A stretch of 64,000 nucleotides of DNA, taken from contig CAWFPB010000001.1 of assembly GCA_963817755.1 (NCBI GenBank), positions 434,001 to 498,000 of the forward strand, given 5' to 3'. Under the pieces are notes generated by a model. That model saw only the letters and a list, made by a program, of their open reading frames with translations. It searched no databases and had not been told where the DNA came from. The translations under genes and the position numbers were made by a program. The stretch comes from Oleiagrimonas sp963817755 (GTDB lineage: Bacteria; Pseudomonadota; Gammaproteobacteria; Xanthomonadales; Rhodanobacteraceae). Below, piece after piece: positions 14,367-25,023 of the stretch (its first letter is position 1; each line of letters begins with the position of its first letter).

Positions 14367-15617
14367 TCAGGCGTTCTTGCTGCGCTGGTGCAGCACGTGC
14401 AGCAGCGCCAGCCACACCGGCAGCGCCAGCAGGATCCAGGGCAGGTTGCGCTGCACCAGGAACACCGAAAGATTGCCGGCGAGTGCGAGTGCCGACAGCA
14501 CCACGCTGATCCAGGCCACGAAGTGTGCGCGTCGCGAGATCCGCTGGCGCCAGACCGCCGCCAGCAGCAGGAAGGCCAGCGGGTTCAGCAGCAGCAGGTT
14601 GGCATTGGCCCAGCCGGCGACATGGGCGGTCAGCGTCCACAGGGCCAGCATCAGCAGGCCGGCCAGGCCGGCCAGCAGCAGCCAGATGCTGGCCAGGGCG
14701 CCGAAGGCGATCTGCGCCAGGTCGCTGTGCGATCGCCCCAGCACCAGCAGGACGATGCCCAGGCCAAGTCCGGCCAGGGCCAGCGGTGTCGTCAGGTCGG
14801 GTGGATACGCCGGCGGCGGGGTGAGACGGTTGCGGGCGACCAGCGTGTCGCTGGCCACCAGCGGGTGGCTGGCGGTGGCGCTGGTCTCGACCTGCACGCG
14901 CGCCACCGCGTGCGAGAGCTCCACCGGCAGGAACGAGGCCTGCCAGGCGTTGAGCGGCTGATCGGCGTAGGAGGACAGGCCCAGGTCCAGCAGCAGCATC
15001 AGCCAGGGACGGTTGGCCATCAGGCGGTCGGTCTGCTGGCGGTAGGTCAGGTGGGACTGGATGGCCTGCAGCTGGGCCTTCATGTCGTCGCCGATCACGC
15101 GGTTGATCGCGTCGCGGATCTTGGTGGCGCAGTTGCTGGTGAAGTAGTCGTAGCGGTAGTGCAGGTTTTCCGGGCGCAGGTTCCACAACAGATAGTCGCG
15201 CAGCTGCGCGGCCTGCGCAGGCGACAGGTCCAGCACCTGGCGTCGCACTGATCGGTCCTGGCGGATGTACCAGGCCACCTCCGGCTGGGTGGCCTCGGCG
15301 TCCATCATGTAGGTCATGTGGCCGCGCGCGAAGTTGAACAGGAAATCCTTCTGGTCGAAGTCGAACACGCCGTAGTTGAAGTTGACCGATTCGCCGCTGG
15401 CGGTGTCGCGTACCTGCAGGGCGACATGCCCGAAGCGTTCCCAGTAGATCGCACCCGGTCCGTAGGTGATCAACGCCACCTGCAGGTCCTTGCCGGGCGC
15501 GTCGCGCACGCCGCCCCAGGCGGGAAGGGCCGCCATGGCGCCCAGCAGCAGCAACAGCGCCCACGCGGCCGCGAGACGGTGGCGGGAGCGGGCAAGGGCG
15601 CTTGGGGTTGCGTGCAT
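14367..15617 (-). CDS. DUF4105 (Lnb N-terminal-like) membrane protein
   Basis: A 416-residue protein with an N-terminal hydrophobic segment (about 13-33), a periplasmic DUF4105 domain (about 45-260) and four to five membrane helices at the C-terminus (from about 275). The domain is recognisable by GPGAIYWERFGHVALQV (His), NFNYGVFDF, and HYRYDYFTSNCATKIRD (His and Cys), a papain-like His/Cys pair arrangement. Its function is unknown; related domains occur in enzymes acting at the cell envelope. It is located 63 bases downstream of corA's start region on the same strand and next to corC, forming a minus-strand envelope and cation cluster. Confidence 0.8.
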   Translation of the reverse strand: MHATPSALARSRHRLAAAWALLLLLGAMAALPAWGGVRDAPGKDLQVALITYGPGAIYWERFGHVALQVRDTASGESVNFNYGVFDFDQKDFLFNFARGHMTYMMDAEATQPEVAWYIRQDRSVRRQVLDLSPAQAAQLRDYLLWNLRPENLHYRYDYFTSNCATKIRDAINRVIGDDMKAQLQAIQSHLTYRQQTDRLMANRPWLMLLLDLGLSSYADQPLNAWQASFLPVELSHAVARVQVETSATASHPLVASDTLVARNRLTPPPAYPPDLTTPLALAGLGLGIVLLVLGRSHSDLAQIAFGALASIWLLLAGLAGLLMLALWTLTAHVAGWANANLLLLNPLAFLLLAAVWRQRISRRAHFVAWISVVLSALALAGNLSVFLVQRNLPWILLALPVWLALLHVLHQRSKNA

Positions 15618-15626
15618 GGAGGGTTT

Positions 15627-16478
15627 TCAGTCGGGGTCGGCGGGTGCCGGAAGCACCCGGAACTGGTGCACGCGGCGGTCATCGGATTCGGTCACGTGGA
15701 ACAGCAGGCCGTCGACCTCGGTCTCCTCGCCCACTTCCGGCAGGTGGCCGAATTCGGCGGTGATCATGCCGCCGATGGTGTCAAATTCCTCGTCGCTGAA
15801 CCCGGTGCCGACCGCTTCGTTGAAGTCGGCGATCGGCGTCAGCGCGCTGACCAGGAACACGCCCTCGGGCAGCGGCTGGACCAGCACCGGGGGTTCCTCG
15901 TCGTCGTGCTCGTCGTCGATCTCGCCGACGATCTCCTCGAGCACGTCCTCGATGGTGATCAGGCCGGCCACGCCGCCGTACTCGTCCACCACGATGGCCA
16001 TGTGGTTGTGGCTGAGGCGGAATTCGGCCAGCAGCACGTTCAGGCGCATCGATTCGGGAATCAGCACGGCCGGGCGCAGCAACTTGCGGATGTCGAAGTC
16101 CGGATCGTCCAGGTGCTTGAGCAGGTCCTTGGCCAGCAGGATGCCGAGGATGTCGTCCTTGTCCTCGCCGTGCACCGGGAAGCGCGAATGGCCGGATTCG
16201 ACCACCGTGGCGATGACGTCCTTGAACGGCGCGCTGGCCGGAATCATGACCATCTGCACGCGCGGGATCATGACGTCGTCGACGTCCAGTTCGGTCATCT
16301 TCAGCGCACCCTCGACCATGGCCAGCGTCTCGCTGGTCAGCAGGCCGTTGGTTTGCGCGGCGCGCAGTTCGTCGATCAGTTCGTCGCGACTGCGCAGTTC
16401 GCCGGAGAAGAGATGGCCCAGACGATCCCACCAGGACTTGTGGGTCGGGCCGTTGGTACTTCCAGGGTCCTCGTTCAT
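15627..16478 (-). CDS. corC: CorC/YbeX-type CBS-domain protein
   Basis: Cytoplasmic protein with a CBS pair and a CorC_HlyC C-terminal domain, implicated in Mg2+/Co2+ efflux and in ribosome homeostasis with YbeY. Of its 283 residues, the CBS pair covers about 65-190 (DVMIPRVQMVMIPA, then HNHMAIVVDEYGGVAGLITIEDVLEEIVGEI). The transporter-associated domain follows, with FNEAVGTGFSDEEFDTIGGM. It lies upstream in order of ybeY-phoH-miaB on the same strand, the conserved gammaproteobacterial order, although 410 bases of repeats separate it from ybeY. Confidence 0.9.
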   Translation of the reverse strand: MNEDPGSTNGPTHKSWWDRLGHLFSGELRSRDELIDELRAAQTNGLLTSETLAMVEGALKMTELDVDDVMIPRVQMVMIPASAPFKDVIATVVESGHSRFPVHGEDKDDILGILLAKDLLKHLDDPDFDIRKLLRPAVLIPESMRLNVLLAEFRLSHNHMAIVVDEYGGVAGLITIEDVLEEIVGEIDDEHDDEEPPVLVQPLPEGVFLVSALTPIADFNEAVGTGFSDEEFDTIGGMITAEFGHLPEVGEETEVDGLLFHVTESDDRRVHQFRVLPAPADPD

Positions 16479-16683
16479 TGCTCGCTAACGTGCTGCCCAT
16501 GGGGCGGGAGAGCCGAGTTTACCGGAAACCGGGGCCGCGTTCGTAGGGTGGGCGTCGGCTGCGACCAACTGCCCGTGACACGGTCCAGGTTGGGAGGCTT
16601 CCGGAGAAAACCGGGCAGCGCGGACACTGTCCGTCGTTGGCCAGCCAGGAGTCTTCGCTACGTCGGCCTTGACCCCCACCCAA

Positions 16684-16846
16684 CCTCCCCCTGTGCACAG
16701 GGGGAGGAGCCAGATCGCGTGATTGCTGGAAATCCGCCGCGCGTGCCGAAGCGCAGACGGCCTTCTCCCCTGCGCGTGGCCGAAGGGAATGCCCGGTGTG
16801 ACCGCAGGGAATGCCCGTGGTACAGGGGAGGATTGAAGTGGGGTCC
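16684..16846. repeat. intergenic palindromes in the corC-ybeY gap
   Basis: A perfect 24-base palindrome (CCTCCCCCTG TGCA CAGGGGGAGG, 16684-16707) is followed by an unequal hairpin region with CTCCCCTGCG (16763-16772) and GGTACAGGGGAGG (16832-16844). The latter encloses GAAGGGAATGCCC and AGGGAATGCCCGTGG. Related text occurs at 13108-13133 and 31966-32012. The 411-base gap 16479-16889 shows no credible gene. Confidence 0.7.
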
Positions 16847-16889
16847 GTGCCGAAGGCGCATGCACTTTGGGGCGGAGCAGGCCTGTGAC

Positions 16890-17357
16890 CTACGTGGAGG
16901 TCCGGTAGGGGTCGGCGATGCCCAGACCGGCCAGGATGCGGATTTCCAGGGCTTCCATGCGCTCGGCCTCGGCGTCCTCGAGGTGGTCGTGGCCGAGCAG
17001 GTGCAGCACGCCGTGCACGGTCAGGTGGGCGTAGTGCTCGCGCACCGCCTTGCCTTGTTCGGCGGCCTCGCGGGCGACCACCGGGGCGCAGATGGCCAGG
17101 TCACCGATCAGCGGCAGGTTCACGCCCGGCGGCAGTTCGGCGGGGAACGACAGCACGTTGGTGGCGTAGTCCTTGCCGCGGTAGTCGCGGTTCAGCGTGC
17201 GGCCCTCGCCGGCGTCGACCAGGCGGATGGACAGCTCCGCGGCCTTGCGGCGACCGGCGCCGCGCAGGGCGGCGGCGACCCAGCGGCGGAAGCTGGCCGG
17301 CGCGGGCACCCCGCGACGCGGCACGGCGTAACCCAGGTGCACCACCGGCGTGCTCAC
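16890..17357 (-). CDS. ybeY: endoribonuclease YbeY
   Basis: Single-strand-specific metallo-RNase for 16S rRNA 3' maturation and late 70S quality control. It has 155 residues from a GTG at 17357 that overlaps the phoH stop (GTGA), which implies translational coupling. The zinc motif HxxxHxxxxxH is visible as HGVLHLLGHDH (about residues 113-123). The upstream RDYRGKDYATNVLSFP block is the other family signature. Confidence 0.93.
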   Translation of the reverse strand: MSTPVVHLGYAVPRRGVPAPASFRRWVAAALRGAGRRKAAELSIRLVDAGEGRTLNRDYRGKDYATNVLSFPAELPPGVNLPLIGDLAICAPVVAREAAEQGKAVREHYAHLTVHGVLHLLGHDHLEDAEAERMEALEIRILAGLGIADPYRTST

Positions 17358-18328
17358 GCCTCGTTGTCCCGGTCGAAGGCCTCGTAGGCGCGCACGATGC
17401 GCGCGACCAGCGGATGGCGCACCACGTCGCGCGCGGTGAAGAAGGTGAAGCTGATGCCGTCCACGCCGCGCAGTACCTCGACGGCGTGGCGCAGGCCCGA
17501 GCGCGCGTTGCGTGGCAGGTCGACCTGGGTCACGTCGCCGGTGATCACCGTCACCGAGCCGAAGCCGATGCGGGTCAGGAACATCTTCATCTGCTCGACG
17601 GTGGTGTTCTGCGCCTCGTCCAGGATCACGTAGGAGTCGTTCAGCGTGCGCCCGCGCATGTAGGCCAGTGGGGCGATCTCGATGATGTTGCGCTCGATCA
17701 GCTTGGCCACGCGCTCGAAGCCGAGCATCTCGTACAGCGCGTCGTACAGCGGGCGCAGGTAGGGGTCGACCTTCTGGCTCAGGTCGCCGGGCAGGAACCC
17801 CAGCTTCTCGCCGGCCTCCACCGCCGGGCGCACCAGCAGCACGCGCTGCACGCGGCCGGCCTCCAGCGCCTCGATCGCGCTGGCCACGGCCAGGTAGGTC
17901 TTGCCGGTGCCGGCCGGGCCGATGCCGAAGTTGATGTCGTTGGTGGCGATGGCGTGCAGGTAGCGTTGCTGGTTCGGGCCGCGGCCGCGGATCACCCCGC
18001 GCTTGACCTTGATGGTCACCTCCTGGGCCTGGTCGGCCAGGTCCTCGCCGAGTGCGTCCACGCCCGACTCGGTCAGGTGCAAGTTCACCGTGGCGCCGTT
18101 CAGGGCCTCTTTCTCGGTGGCCGCGTACAGGGCGTGCAGGACGTTCTCGGCCGCCTTCACGGCCGCTTCCTCGCCGATCACGCGGAAGATGTTGCCGCGG
18201 TTGTTGATCTCCACGCCCAGGCGCAACTCGATCTGGCGCAGGTGCTCGTCGAAGGGCCCGCACAGGTTGGCAAGCCGCGCGTTGTCCTGCGGATCGAGGG
18301 CGAAATCGTGCTGTGTCAGTTCGGTCAT
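17354..18328 (-). CDS. ybeZ: PhoH-family ATPase (YbeZ)
   Basis: Predicted RNA-associated ATPase that works with YbeY. The 324-residue protein has an N-terminal KH-like segment (RLGVEINNRGNIFRVIGEE). The PhoH domain follows with Walker A GPAGTGKTYLA (about residue 136) and Walker B VILDEAQNTT. ITGDVTQVDLPR and HPLVARIVRAYE lie near the end. The ATG at 18328 is used. Its stop overlaps the ybeY start by four bases. The order miaB-ybeZ-ybeY is the standard one. Confidence 0.92.
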   Translation of the reverse strand: MTELTQHDFALDPQDNARLANLCGPFDEHLRQIELRLGVEINNRGNIFRVIGEEAAVKAAENVLHALYAATEKEALNGATVNLHLTESGVDALGEDLADQAQEVTIKVKRGVIRGRGPNQQRYLHAIATNDINFGIGPAGTGKTYLAVASAIEALEAGRVQRVLLVRPAVEAGEKLGFLPGDLSQKVDPYLRPLYDALYEMLGFERVAKLIERNIIEIAPLAYMRGRTLNDSYVILDEAQNTTVEQMKMFLTRIGFGSVTVITGDVTQVDLPRNARSGLRHAVEVLRGVDGISFTFFTARDVVRHPLVARIVRAYEAFDRDNEA

Positions 18329-18408
18329 CCGGCGAGGGTAGCGCGCGGCGCGGCACGGGGCCATATGCAACGCGCCCGGGGCCGCGCGGACCCGACGCGG
18401 TCGCGGGT

Positions 18409-19755
18409 TCAGGCGACCTGCTGGTCGTTGTCGAGTTTGACGCGTCCGCGCAGCGAGTTGGCCATGGCCTCGGTGATCAGCACGTCGACGAACTGGCCCT
18501 TCATGCGCGCGTCGCCGGGGAAGTTGACGAAGCGCATGTTCTCGGTGCGGCCGGTCATCTCGTTCGGGCTCTTCTTGCTGGGACCCTCGACCAGCACGGT
18601 CTGCACGCTGCCGACCATGGATTCGCTGATGGTCTTCGCGTGGGTGTTGATCGCCGCCTGCAGGCGCTGCAGGCGCTCGCGCTTGACGGCGTCCGGGGTG
18701 TCGTCGGGCAGGTTGGACGCCGGCGTGCCGGGGCGGCGCGAGTAGATGAACGAGAAGCTGTTGTCGAAGCCGATGTCGGCGATCAGCTTCATGGTCTGCT
18801 CGAAGTCGTGGTCGGTCTCGCCGGGGAAGCCGACGATGAAGTCCGAGCTGATGGAGATGTCCGGGCGCGCGGCGCGCAGCTTGCGGATGCGCTGCTTGTA
18901 CTCCAGCGCCGTGTAGCCGCGCTTCATCGCGGCCAGGATGCGGTCCGAGCCGGCCTGCACCGGCAGGTGCAGGTAGTTGGCCAGCTGGGGCACGTTGGCG
19001 TAGGCCTCGATCAGCGAGTCGGAGAACTCGACCGGATGCGAGGTGGTGAAGCGGATGCGGCCGATGCCGTCGATCTCGGCGATGGCGTGGATCAGCAGCG
19101 CCAGGTCGGCCACGCCGCCGTCGAACATCGGGCCGCGGTAGGCGTTGACGTTCTGGCCCAGCAGGTTCACTTCCTTCACGCCCTGCTCGGCGAGCATCGC
19201 GACCTCGCCGACCACGTCGTCGAACGGGCGGCTGATCTCCTCGCCGCGGGTGTAGGGCACCACGCAGTAGCTGCAGTACTTGGAGCAGCCTTCCATGATC
19301 GACACGAACGCGGTCGGCCCTTCCGCGCGCGGCTCCGGCATGGCGTCGAACTTCTCGATCTCGGGGAAGGAGATGTCGACCTGCGGGCGCTTCTCGCGGC
19401 GGCTGGCCTCGACCATGGCAGGCAGGCGGTGCAGGGTCTGCGGGCCGAACACCAGGTCCACGAACGGCGCGCGCTGGACGATGGCATCGCCTTCCTGGCT
19501 GGCCACGCAGCCGCCGACGCCAATCACGACCTTGTCGTTCTTTGCTTTCAGCTGCTTCCAGCGGCCCAACTGACTGAACACCTTCTCCTGGGCCTTCTCG
19601 CGGATCGAGCAGGTGTTGATCAGGATGACGTCGGCCTCGTCGGCGTTGTCGGTCAACTCCAGGCCGTGGGAAGCCTTGAGCACGTCGACCATCTTGGCCG
19701 AGTCGTACTCGTTCATCTGGCAGCCGTGGGTCTTGATGAAAAGCTTGCCGCTCAT
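18409..19755 (-). CDS. miaB: tRNA-2-methylthio-N6-dimethylallyladenosine synthase MiaB
   Basis: Radical SAM methylthiotransferase converting i6A37 to ms2i6A37 in tRNA. It has 448 residues. The N-terminal UPF0004 domain carries the three auxiliary-cluster cysteines (THGCQMNEYDS, LINTCSIREKA, GVGGCVASQEG). The radical SAM cysteines follow in CSKYCSYCVVPYTRG (about 158-170). A TRAM domain at the C-terminus (about 380-445) includes VQTVLVEGPSKKS. It is the first gene of the miaB-ybeZ-ybeY run. Confidence 0.95.
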   Translation of the reverse strand: MSGKLFIKTHGCQMNEYDSAKMVDVLKASHGLELTDNADEADVILINTCSIREKAQEKVFSQLGRWKQLKAKNDKVVIGVGGCVASQEGDAIVQRAPFVDLVFGPQTLHRLPAMVEASRREKRPQVDISFPEIEKFDAMPEPRAEGPTAFVSIMEGCSKYCSYCVVPYTRGEEISRPFDDVVGEVAMLAEQGVKEVNLLGQNVNAYRGPMFDGGVADLALLIHAIAEIDGIGRIRFTTSHPVEFSDSLIEAYANVPQLANYLHLPVQAGSDRILAAMKRGYTALEYKQRIRKLRAARPDISISSDFIVGFPGETDHDFEQTMKLIADIGFDNSFSFIYSRRPGTPASNLPDDTPDAVKRERLQRLQAAINTHAKTISESMVGSVQTVLVEGPSKKSPNEMTGRTENMRFVNFPGDARMKGQFVDVLITEAMANSLRGRVKLDNDQQVA

Positions 19756-19926
19756 GGAGATTCAATGGGTTATCGGTGAACCGCGCAGTGTACGCCGGCA
19801 CTGCGGCGTCCGCCAGTACAGGGGCGGTCCACACAGGGGGCGGTACGCCGTGTCGTCATGCCTGCATGAGCGGAATCGTGAACCGCTGCACTTGGCAAAA
19901 CTCCAGCGTCGTCGCACACTTGGCGC

Positions 19927-20970
19927 ATGTTCTTCACTGCCGCACGCCATGGGGGGCGCGGCGGCCGACCGTTCCGTCCCCTGACGCACGCCCGCGCACG
20001 CCTCTGGCTGCTGGCGCTGGTCCTGGCGTGCGCGGCGATCGTGCCGGCGCAGGCTGCCAGCATGTACCGTTGCGTAGGGGCCAGTGGGGAGACCGTGTTC
20101 ACCTCCAGCCGTGCCGGCTATCGGCATTGCCGGGCCCTGCACCTTGCGCCCGTGCGCACGGCACCGGCGCCCGTTCCACCTTCGGCCAAGCCCGATGGAC
20201 AGGGGGCGAAGGAGGCGGACGCTGCGATGCCGCGCAAGCATGGTGCAAGCAAGGTGGCGCCGGCCCCGGCATCGCCGCGCTGGCAGTATCGCCAGGGCAC
20301 GGCGGACCGTGCGCCGAAGTTGTCCGGGGCCGACGTGCCCAAGGGCGCTCGCGTCCTGCGCGGCGCGGTCTACAAGGTCGAGCATGCCGACGGCAGCATC
20401 GAGTACACCAACGTGCGCCCGCGCGGGCGTCGCGCGCGCGGTGCATCTACACGCACACTGTTCACCTACATCGCCACCTGCATGGCCTGCAACGTGCATT
20501 CGGACATCGACTGGGCCCACGTGCCGCTGCGCCTGGATGCCTATGCCCGCACCATTCGCACGGCCTCGGCGAAATACGGCGTCGACCCGGCGCTGGTGCG
20601 GGCGGTCATCCATGCCGAGAGCGCGTTCAATCCGCGCGCGGTCTCGGCCAAGGGCGCGCAGGGCCTGATGCAGCTGATGCCGTCCACGGCCTCGGACATG
20701 GGGGTGGACAACGCCTTCGATGCGCGCCAGAACATCCGTGGCGGGGCACGCTACCTGGCGAAGCTGCTCAAGACCTTCCACGGCGATGCGCGCCTGGCGG
20801 CCGCCGCCTACAACGCCGGTCCGGATGCCGTGCAGAAATTCGGCGGGGTGCCGCCGTATGCCGAGACGCGGGTGTACGTGCACCGCGTCACGCTGCTGCA
20901 CCAGCGCTATCGCCGCGCGATGCAGCATCAGGCCGCGGTCGCCAGCGGCGGTCCCGGACGTGCCGACTGA
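19927..20970 (+). CDS. lytic transglycosylase with DUF4124-like N-terminus
   Basis: Secreted murein-cleaving enzyme of the Slt family. Of its 347 residues, a hydrophobic signal segment (LWLLALVLACAAIVPAQAAS, about 26-45) is followed by a small MYRCVGASGETVFTS domain (DUF4124-like, about 46-70) and a Pro/Ala-rich linker. The transglycosylase domain (about 190-330) contains the catalytic Glu in HAESAFNPRAVS, the GLMQLMPSTA block and AAAYNAGPDAV. Two cysteines in TCMACNVH precede it. It stands divergent to miaB. Confidence 0.87.
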   Translation: MFFTAARHGGRGGRPFRPLTHARARLWLLALVLACAAIVPAQAASMYRCVGASGETVFTSSRAGYRHCRALHLAPVRTAPAPVPPSAKPDGQGAKEADAAMPRKHGASKVAPAPASPRWQYRQGTADRAPKLSGADVPKGARVLRGAVYKVEHADGSIEYTNVRPRGRRARGASTRTLFTYIATCMACNVHSDIDWAHVPLRLDAYARTIRTASAKYGVDPALVRAVIHAESAFNPRAVSAKGAQGLMQLMPSTASDMGVDNAFDARQNIRGGARYLAKLLKTFHGDARLAAAAYNAGPDAVQKFGGVPPYAETRVYVHRVTLLHQRYRRAMQHQAAVASGGPGRAD

Positions 20971-20976
20971 GGGCGG

Positions 20977-22203
<1,227 letters not shown>

Positions 22204-22301
22204 GCGACGGACCACGGCTCCGGTGGTGAAGGTGAAAGCATGGGCGTGCCGTCGGCTGGGCCCCGGGGTATGCATCCAGACAAACGGGATAGGCCATCCG
22301 A

Positions 22302-22330
22302 TTGTACGCACCTGACCCTGACGCTACACT
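22302..22330 (+). promoter_or_regulatory. sigma70-type promoter for petABC
   Basis: TTGTAC (22302-22307), 17-base spacer, TACACT (22325-22330), about 58 bases before the petA start, in the divergent gap with the protease gene. Both hexamers are 4/6 or better and the spacing is ideal. Confidence 0.6.
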
Positions 22331-22388
22331 AACGCGATTTGGGGATCGCCCCAATGCAACCTCACTGGCACACGTTCCGGAGAGCCTG

Positions 22389-22994
22389 ATGGCGAATGAA
22401 GTCGTCGATCGCGGTCGTCGCCGTTTCCTGACCTACACCACTGCTGCAGTGGGTGGCGTCGGGGCGGTAGTCGCAGCCGTGCCTTTCATCAAGTCGTGGG
22501 AACCCAGCGCCCGGGCCAAGGCCGCCGGTGCACCGGTAGTAGCAGATATCAGCAAGGTCGAGTCCGGCCAGATGGTCCGCTGGGGCTGGCGCAGCGTTCC
22601 CGTGTTCGTGGTCAATCGGACCAAGGACCAGGTCGCGACGCTGACCACCAAGGACGTCGAGAGCCGCCTGAAGGATCCCAACTGCGACCAGACCAGCCAG
22701 CAGCCTCCCTACGCCAAGAACCCGCATCGCTCGATCAAGCCGGAATGGCTGGTCATGATCGGCATCTGCACCCATCTGGGCTGCGTGCCCGACTACAAGC
22801 CCAAGATCGGCCCCGAGCCGTTCGACCCGGACTGGAAGAGCGGCTTCTTCTGTCCGTGCCACAAGTCCCGCTACGACATCGCCGGTCGCGTGTACGACGG
22901 CGTGCCGGCACCGCTCAACATGGTCATCCCGCCGTATCACTTCATGGATGACACGCACATCCAGATTGGCGTGAACCCGAAGGAGGGCGCGTGA
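22389..22994 (+). CDS. petA: ubiquinol-cytochrome c reductase, Rieske iron-sulfur subunit
   Basis: Carries the 2Fe-2S cluster of the bc1 complex and passes electrons from quinol to cytochrome c1. It has 201 residues from the ATG at 22389 (GGAG upstream). A twin-arginine-like RRRFLTYTTAA start and one membrane anchor (about 16-36) lead to the Rieske fold. Cluster ligands are visible in CTHLGC (about 128-133) and CPCHKS (about 156-161), including the disulfide-forming cysteines. The stop overlaps the petB start by one base (TGATG). Confidence 0.95.
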   Translation: MANEVVDRGRRRFLTYTTAAVGGVGAVVAAVPFIKSWEPSARAKAAGAPVVADISKVESGQMVRWGWRSVPVFVVNRTKDQVATLTTKDVESRLKDPNCDQTSQQPPYAKNPHRSIKPEWLVMIGICTHLGCVPDYKPKIGPEPFDPDWKSGFFCPCHKSRYDIAGRVYDGVPAPLNMVIPPYHFMDDTHIQIGVNPKEGA

Positions 22995-24280
22995 TGAGTC
23001 TTGCAAGCTGGATCAACGAGCGCGCGCCCGGCCTTGTGCCCATGTACCGCAAGCACATGACCGAGTACTACGCGCCGAAGAACTTCAACGTGATGTACTA
23101 CTTCGGGTCGCTGGCCATGCTGGTGCTGGTCAACCAGATCCTGACCGGCATCTTCCTGGCGATGTTCTACAAGCCCAGCGCCATGGAAGTGTTCCCCGGC
23201 ACCACCGAGGCGTTCGCATCGGTGTACTACATCATGCGCGACGTGGACTGGGGCTGGCTGATCCGCTACATGCACACGACCGGCGCCTCGATGTTCTTCA
23301 TCGTGGTGTACCTGCACATGTTCCGCGGCCTGATGTACGGCTCCTACAAGCGTCCGCGCGAGCTGGTGTGGCTGCTGGGCATGCTGATCTTCCTGGTGCT
23401 GATGGCCGAGGCCTTCATGGGCTACGTGCTGCCGTGGGGCAACATGTCGTTCTGGGGCGCCAAGGTGATCATCTCGCTGTTCGGCGCGATTCCGGTGGTC
23501 GGCAAGACCCTGGTGCACTGGATCATGGGCGACTTCTCGCCGGCCGACGCCACCCTGAACCGCTTCTTCTCGCTGCACGTGGTGGCGCTGCCCATCGTGC
23601 TGCTGCTGCTGGTGGTACTGCACCTGGCCGCGCTGCACGAGGTCGGTTCCAACAACCCCGACGGCGTCGAGATCAAGAAGAAGAAGGACGAGCGCGGCAT
23701 CCCGCTGGACGGCATCCCGTTCCATCCGTACTACACGGTCAAGGACCTGTTCGGCGTGGGCGTGTTCCTGATGATCTGTGCCTTCATCATCTTCTACGCG
23801 CCGGGCCTGGGCGGCTGGTTCATCGAGCATGACAACTTCATGCCCGCCAACCACCTGGTGACCCCGGCGGCGATCAAGCCGGTGTGGTACTTCACGCCGT
23901 TCTACGCGATCCTGCGCATGATCCCGGCCAAGCTGCCCGGCGTGCTGACGATGTTCTCGTCGATCATCCTGCTGTTCCTGGTGCCCTGGATCGATCGCGG
24001 CCAGGTCAAGTCGATCCGCTACCGCGGAACCGGCTACAAGGTCGGACTGATCCTGTTCGCACTGTCGTTCATCTGCCTGGGCCTGGTCGGCGCGGAAGTC
24101 ACCGCCGAGGCGATTCCGGCGATCTTCGGCGCGAACGTGGATGTGACCACCTACGAAAACACCTTCGGCCGCTTCTGGGTGCTCGTGTACTTCGGCTTCT
24201 TCATTTTCCTCTGGGTCTACACGTACTTCGGTTTGGAGAAGACCAAGCCGGTTCCGGAACGGGTGACGACACATGACTAA
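22994..24280 (+). CDS. petB: ubiquinol-cytochrome c reductase, cytochrome b subunit
   Basis: Membrane core of the bc1 complex with the two b hemes and the Qo/Qi quinone sites. It has 428 residues and about eight membrane helices. The heme-ligand helices are visible around WLIRYMHTTGASMFFIVVYLH and FFSLHVVALPIVLLLLVVLHL. GYVLPWGNMSFW and the PEWYF-equivalent PVWYFTPFYAILR mark the Qo region; the usual PEWY is PVWY here, a change of the Glu that sometimes occurs in this lineage. The start at 22994 is the ATG of TGATG, coupled to petA. Confidence 0.94.
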   Translation: MSLASWINERAPGLVPMYRKHMTEYYAPKNFNVMYYFGSLAMLVLVNQILTGIFLAMFYKPSAMEVFPGTTEAFASVYYIMRDVDWGWLIRYMHTTGASMFFIVVYLHMFRGLMYGSYKRPRELVWLLGMLIFLVLMAEAFMGYVLPWGNMSFWGAKVIISLFGAIPVVGKTLVHWIMGDFSPADATLNRFFSLHVVALPIVLLLLVVLHLAALHEVGSNNPDGVEIKKKKDERGIPLDGIPFHPYYTVKDLFGVGVFLMICAFIIFYAPGLGGWFIEHDNFMPANHLVTPAAIKPVWYFTPFYAILRMIPAKLPGVLTMFSSIILLFLVPWIDRGQVKSIRYRGTGYKVGLILFALSFICLGLVGAEVTAEAIPAIFGANVDVTTYENTFGRFWVLVYFGFFIFLWVYTYFGLEKTKPVPERVTTHD

Positions 24281-25019
24281 GCGCGTATTCATTTCCATTG
24301 CACTGACGCTGGCGCTGCTGGTCGGCATCGTCCCCTCGCAGGCCGCGGAGGGCGGCGAAGGCCTGATGACCGCGCATGTGAACCTGCGTGACAAGGCCTC
24401 GCTGCAGCGCGGCGCGAAGCTGTACTTCAACTACTGCTCGGGCTGCCATTCGCTGCATTTCATGCGCTATTCGCGCATGGCCAGGGACCTGGGGCTCACC
24501 GAGAAGGAGGTCATGAACAACCTCAACTTCACCGGTGCCCGGTTCCGCGGCCACGCCATCGCCGCCATGCATGCGTCCGACGCCACCAACTGGTTCGGCA
24601 AGGCGCCGCCGGACCTGTCGGTGATGGTTGCGCAGAAGGGTGCGGACTACGTCTACAGCTACCTCAATTCCTTCTACCTGGATCCGTCCCGCCCGGTGGG
24701 CTGGAACAACACCGTGTTTCCGAATGCGTCCATGCCCAATCCGCTGTGGGAGCTGCAGGGCCTGCAGGTGCCGGAGATGTCCAAGCCCGATGCCAAGGGC
24801 AAGGCCCACGTGGTCGGCATCAAGCTGGCCCAGAAGGGTCGCATGACGCCGGACCAGTTCCGTGCCGCCACCAACGACCTGACGGCGTTTCTCACCTACG
24901 TGTCCGAGCCGGTGGCGATCAAGCGCCAGTCGCTTGGCATCTGGGTGCTGCTGTACCTGGCGGTCTTCACCTTCCTGGCGTACATGCTCAAGCACGAATA
25001 CTGGAAGGACGTCCACTGA
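24273..25019 (+). CDS. petC: ubiquinol-cytochrome c reductase, cytochrome c1 subunit
   Basis: Periplasmic c-type cytochrome anchored by a C-terminal helix; it delivers electrons to soluble or membrane cytochrome c. Its 248 residues begin with a signal peptide (FISIALTLALLVGIVPSQAA). The heme motif CSGCH (about residues 55-59) follows, the Met ligand is probably in the FPNASMPNPLWE region, and the C-terminal anchor is GIWVLLYLAVFTFLAYMLKHEYW. It overlaps the petB end by eight bases, so the three subunits are translated as a coupled unit. Confidence 0.95.
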   Translation: MTKRVFISIALTLALLVGIVPSQAAEGGEGLMTAHVNLRDKASLQRGAKLYFNYCSGCHSLHFMRYSRMARDLGLTEKEVMNNLNFTGARFRGHAIAAMHASDATNWFGKAPPDLSVMVAQKGADYVYSYLNSFYLDPSRPVGWNNTVFPNASMPNPLWELQGLQVPEMSKPDAKGKAHVVGIKLAQKGRMTPDQFRAATNDLTAFLTYVSEPVAIKRQSLGIWVLLYLAVFTFLAYMLKHEYWKDVH

Positions 25020-25023
25020 CATG

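Noticed and set aside
16485..16865. Minus-strand 126-codon ORF in the corC-ybeY gap
   Set aside because: It translates the dispersed palindromes and has no ribosome site or domain, so it is repeat-derived.
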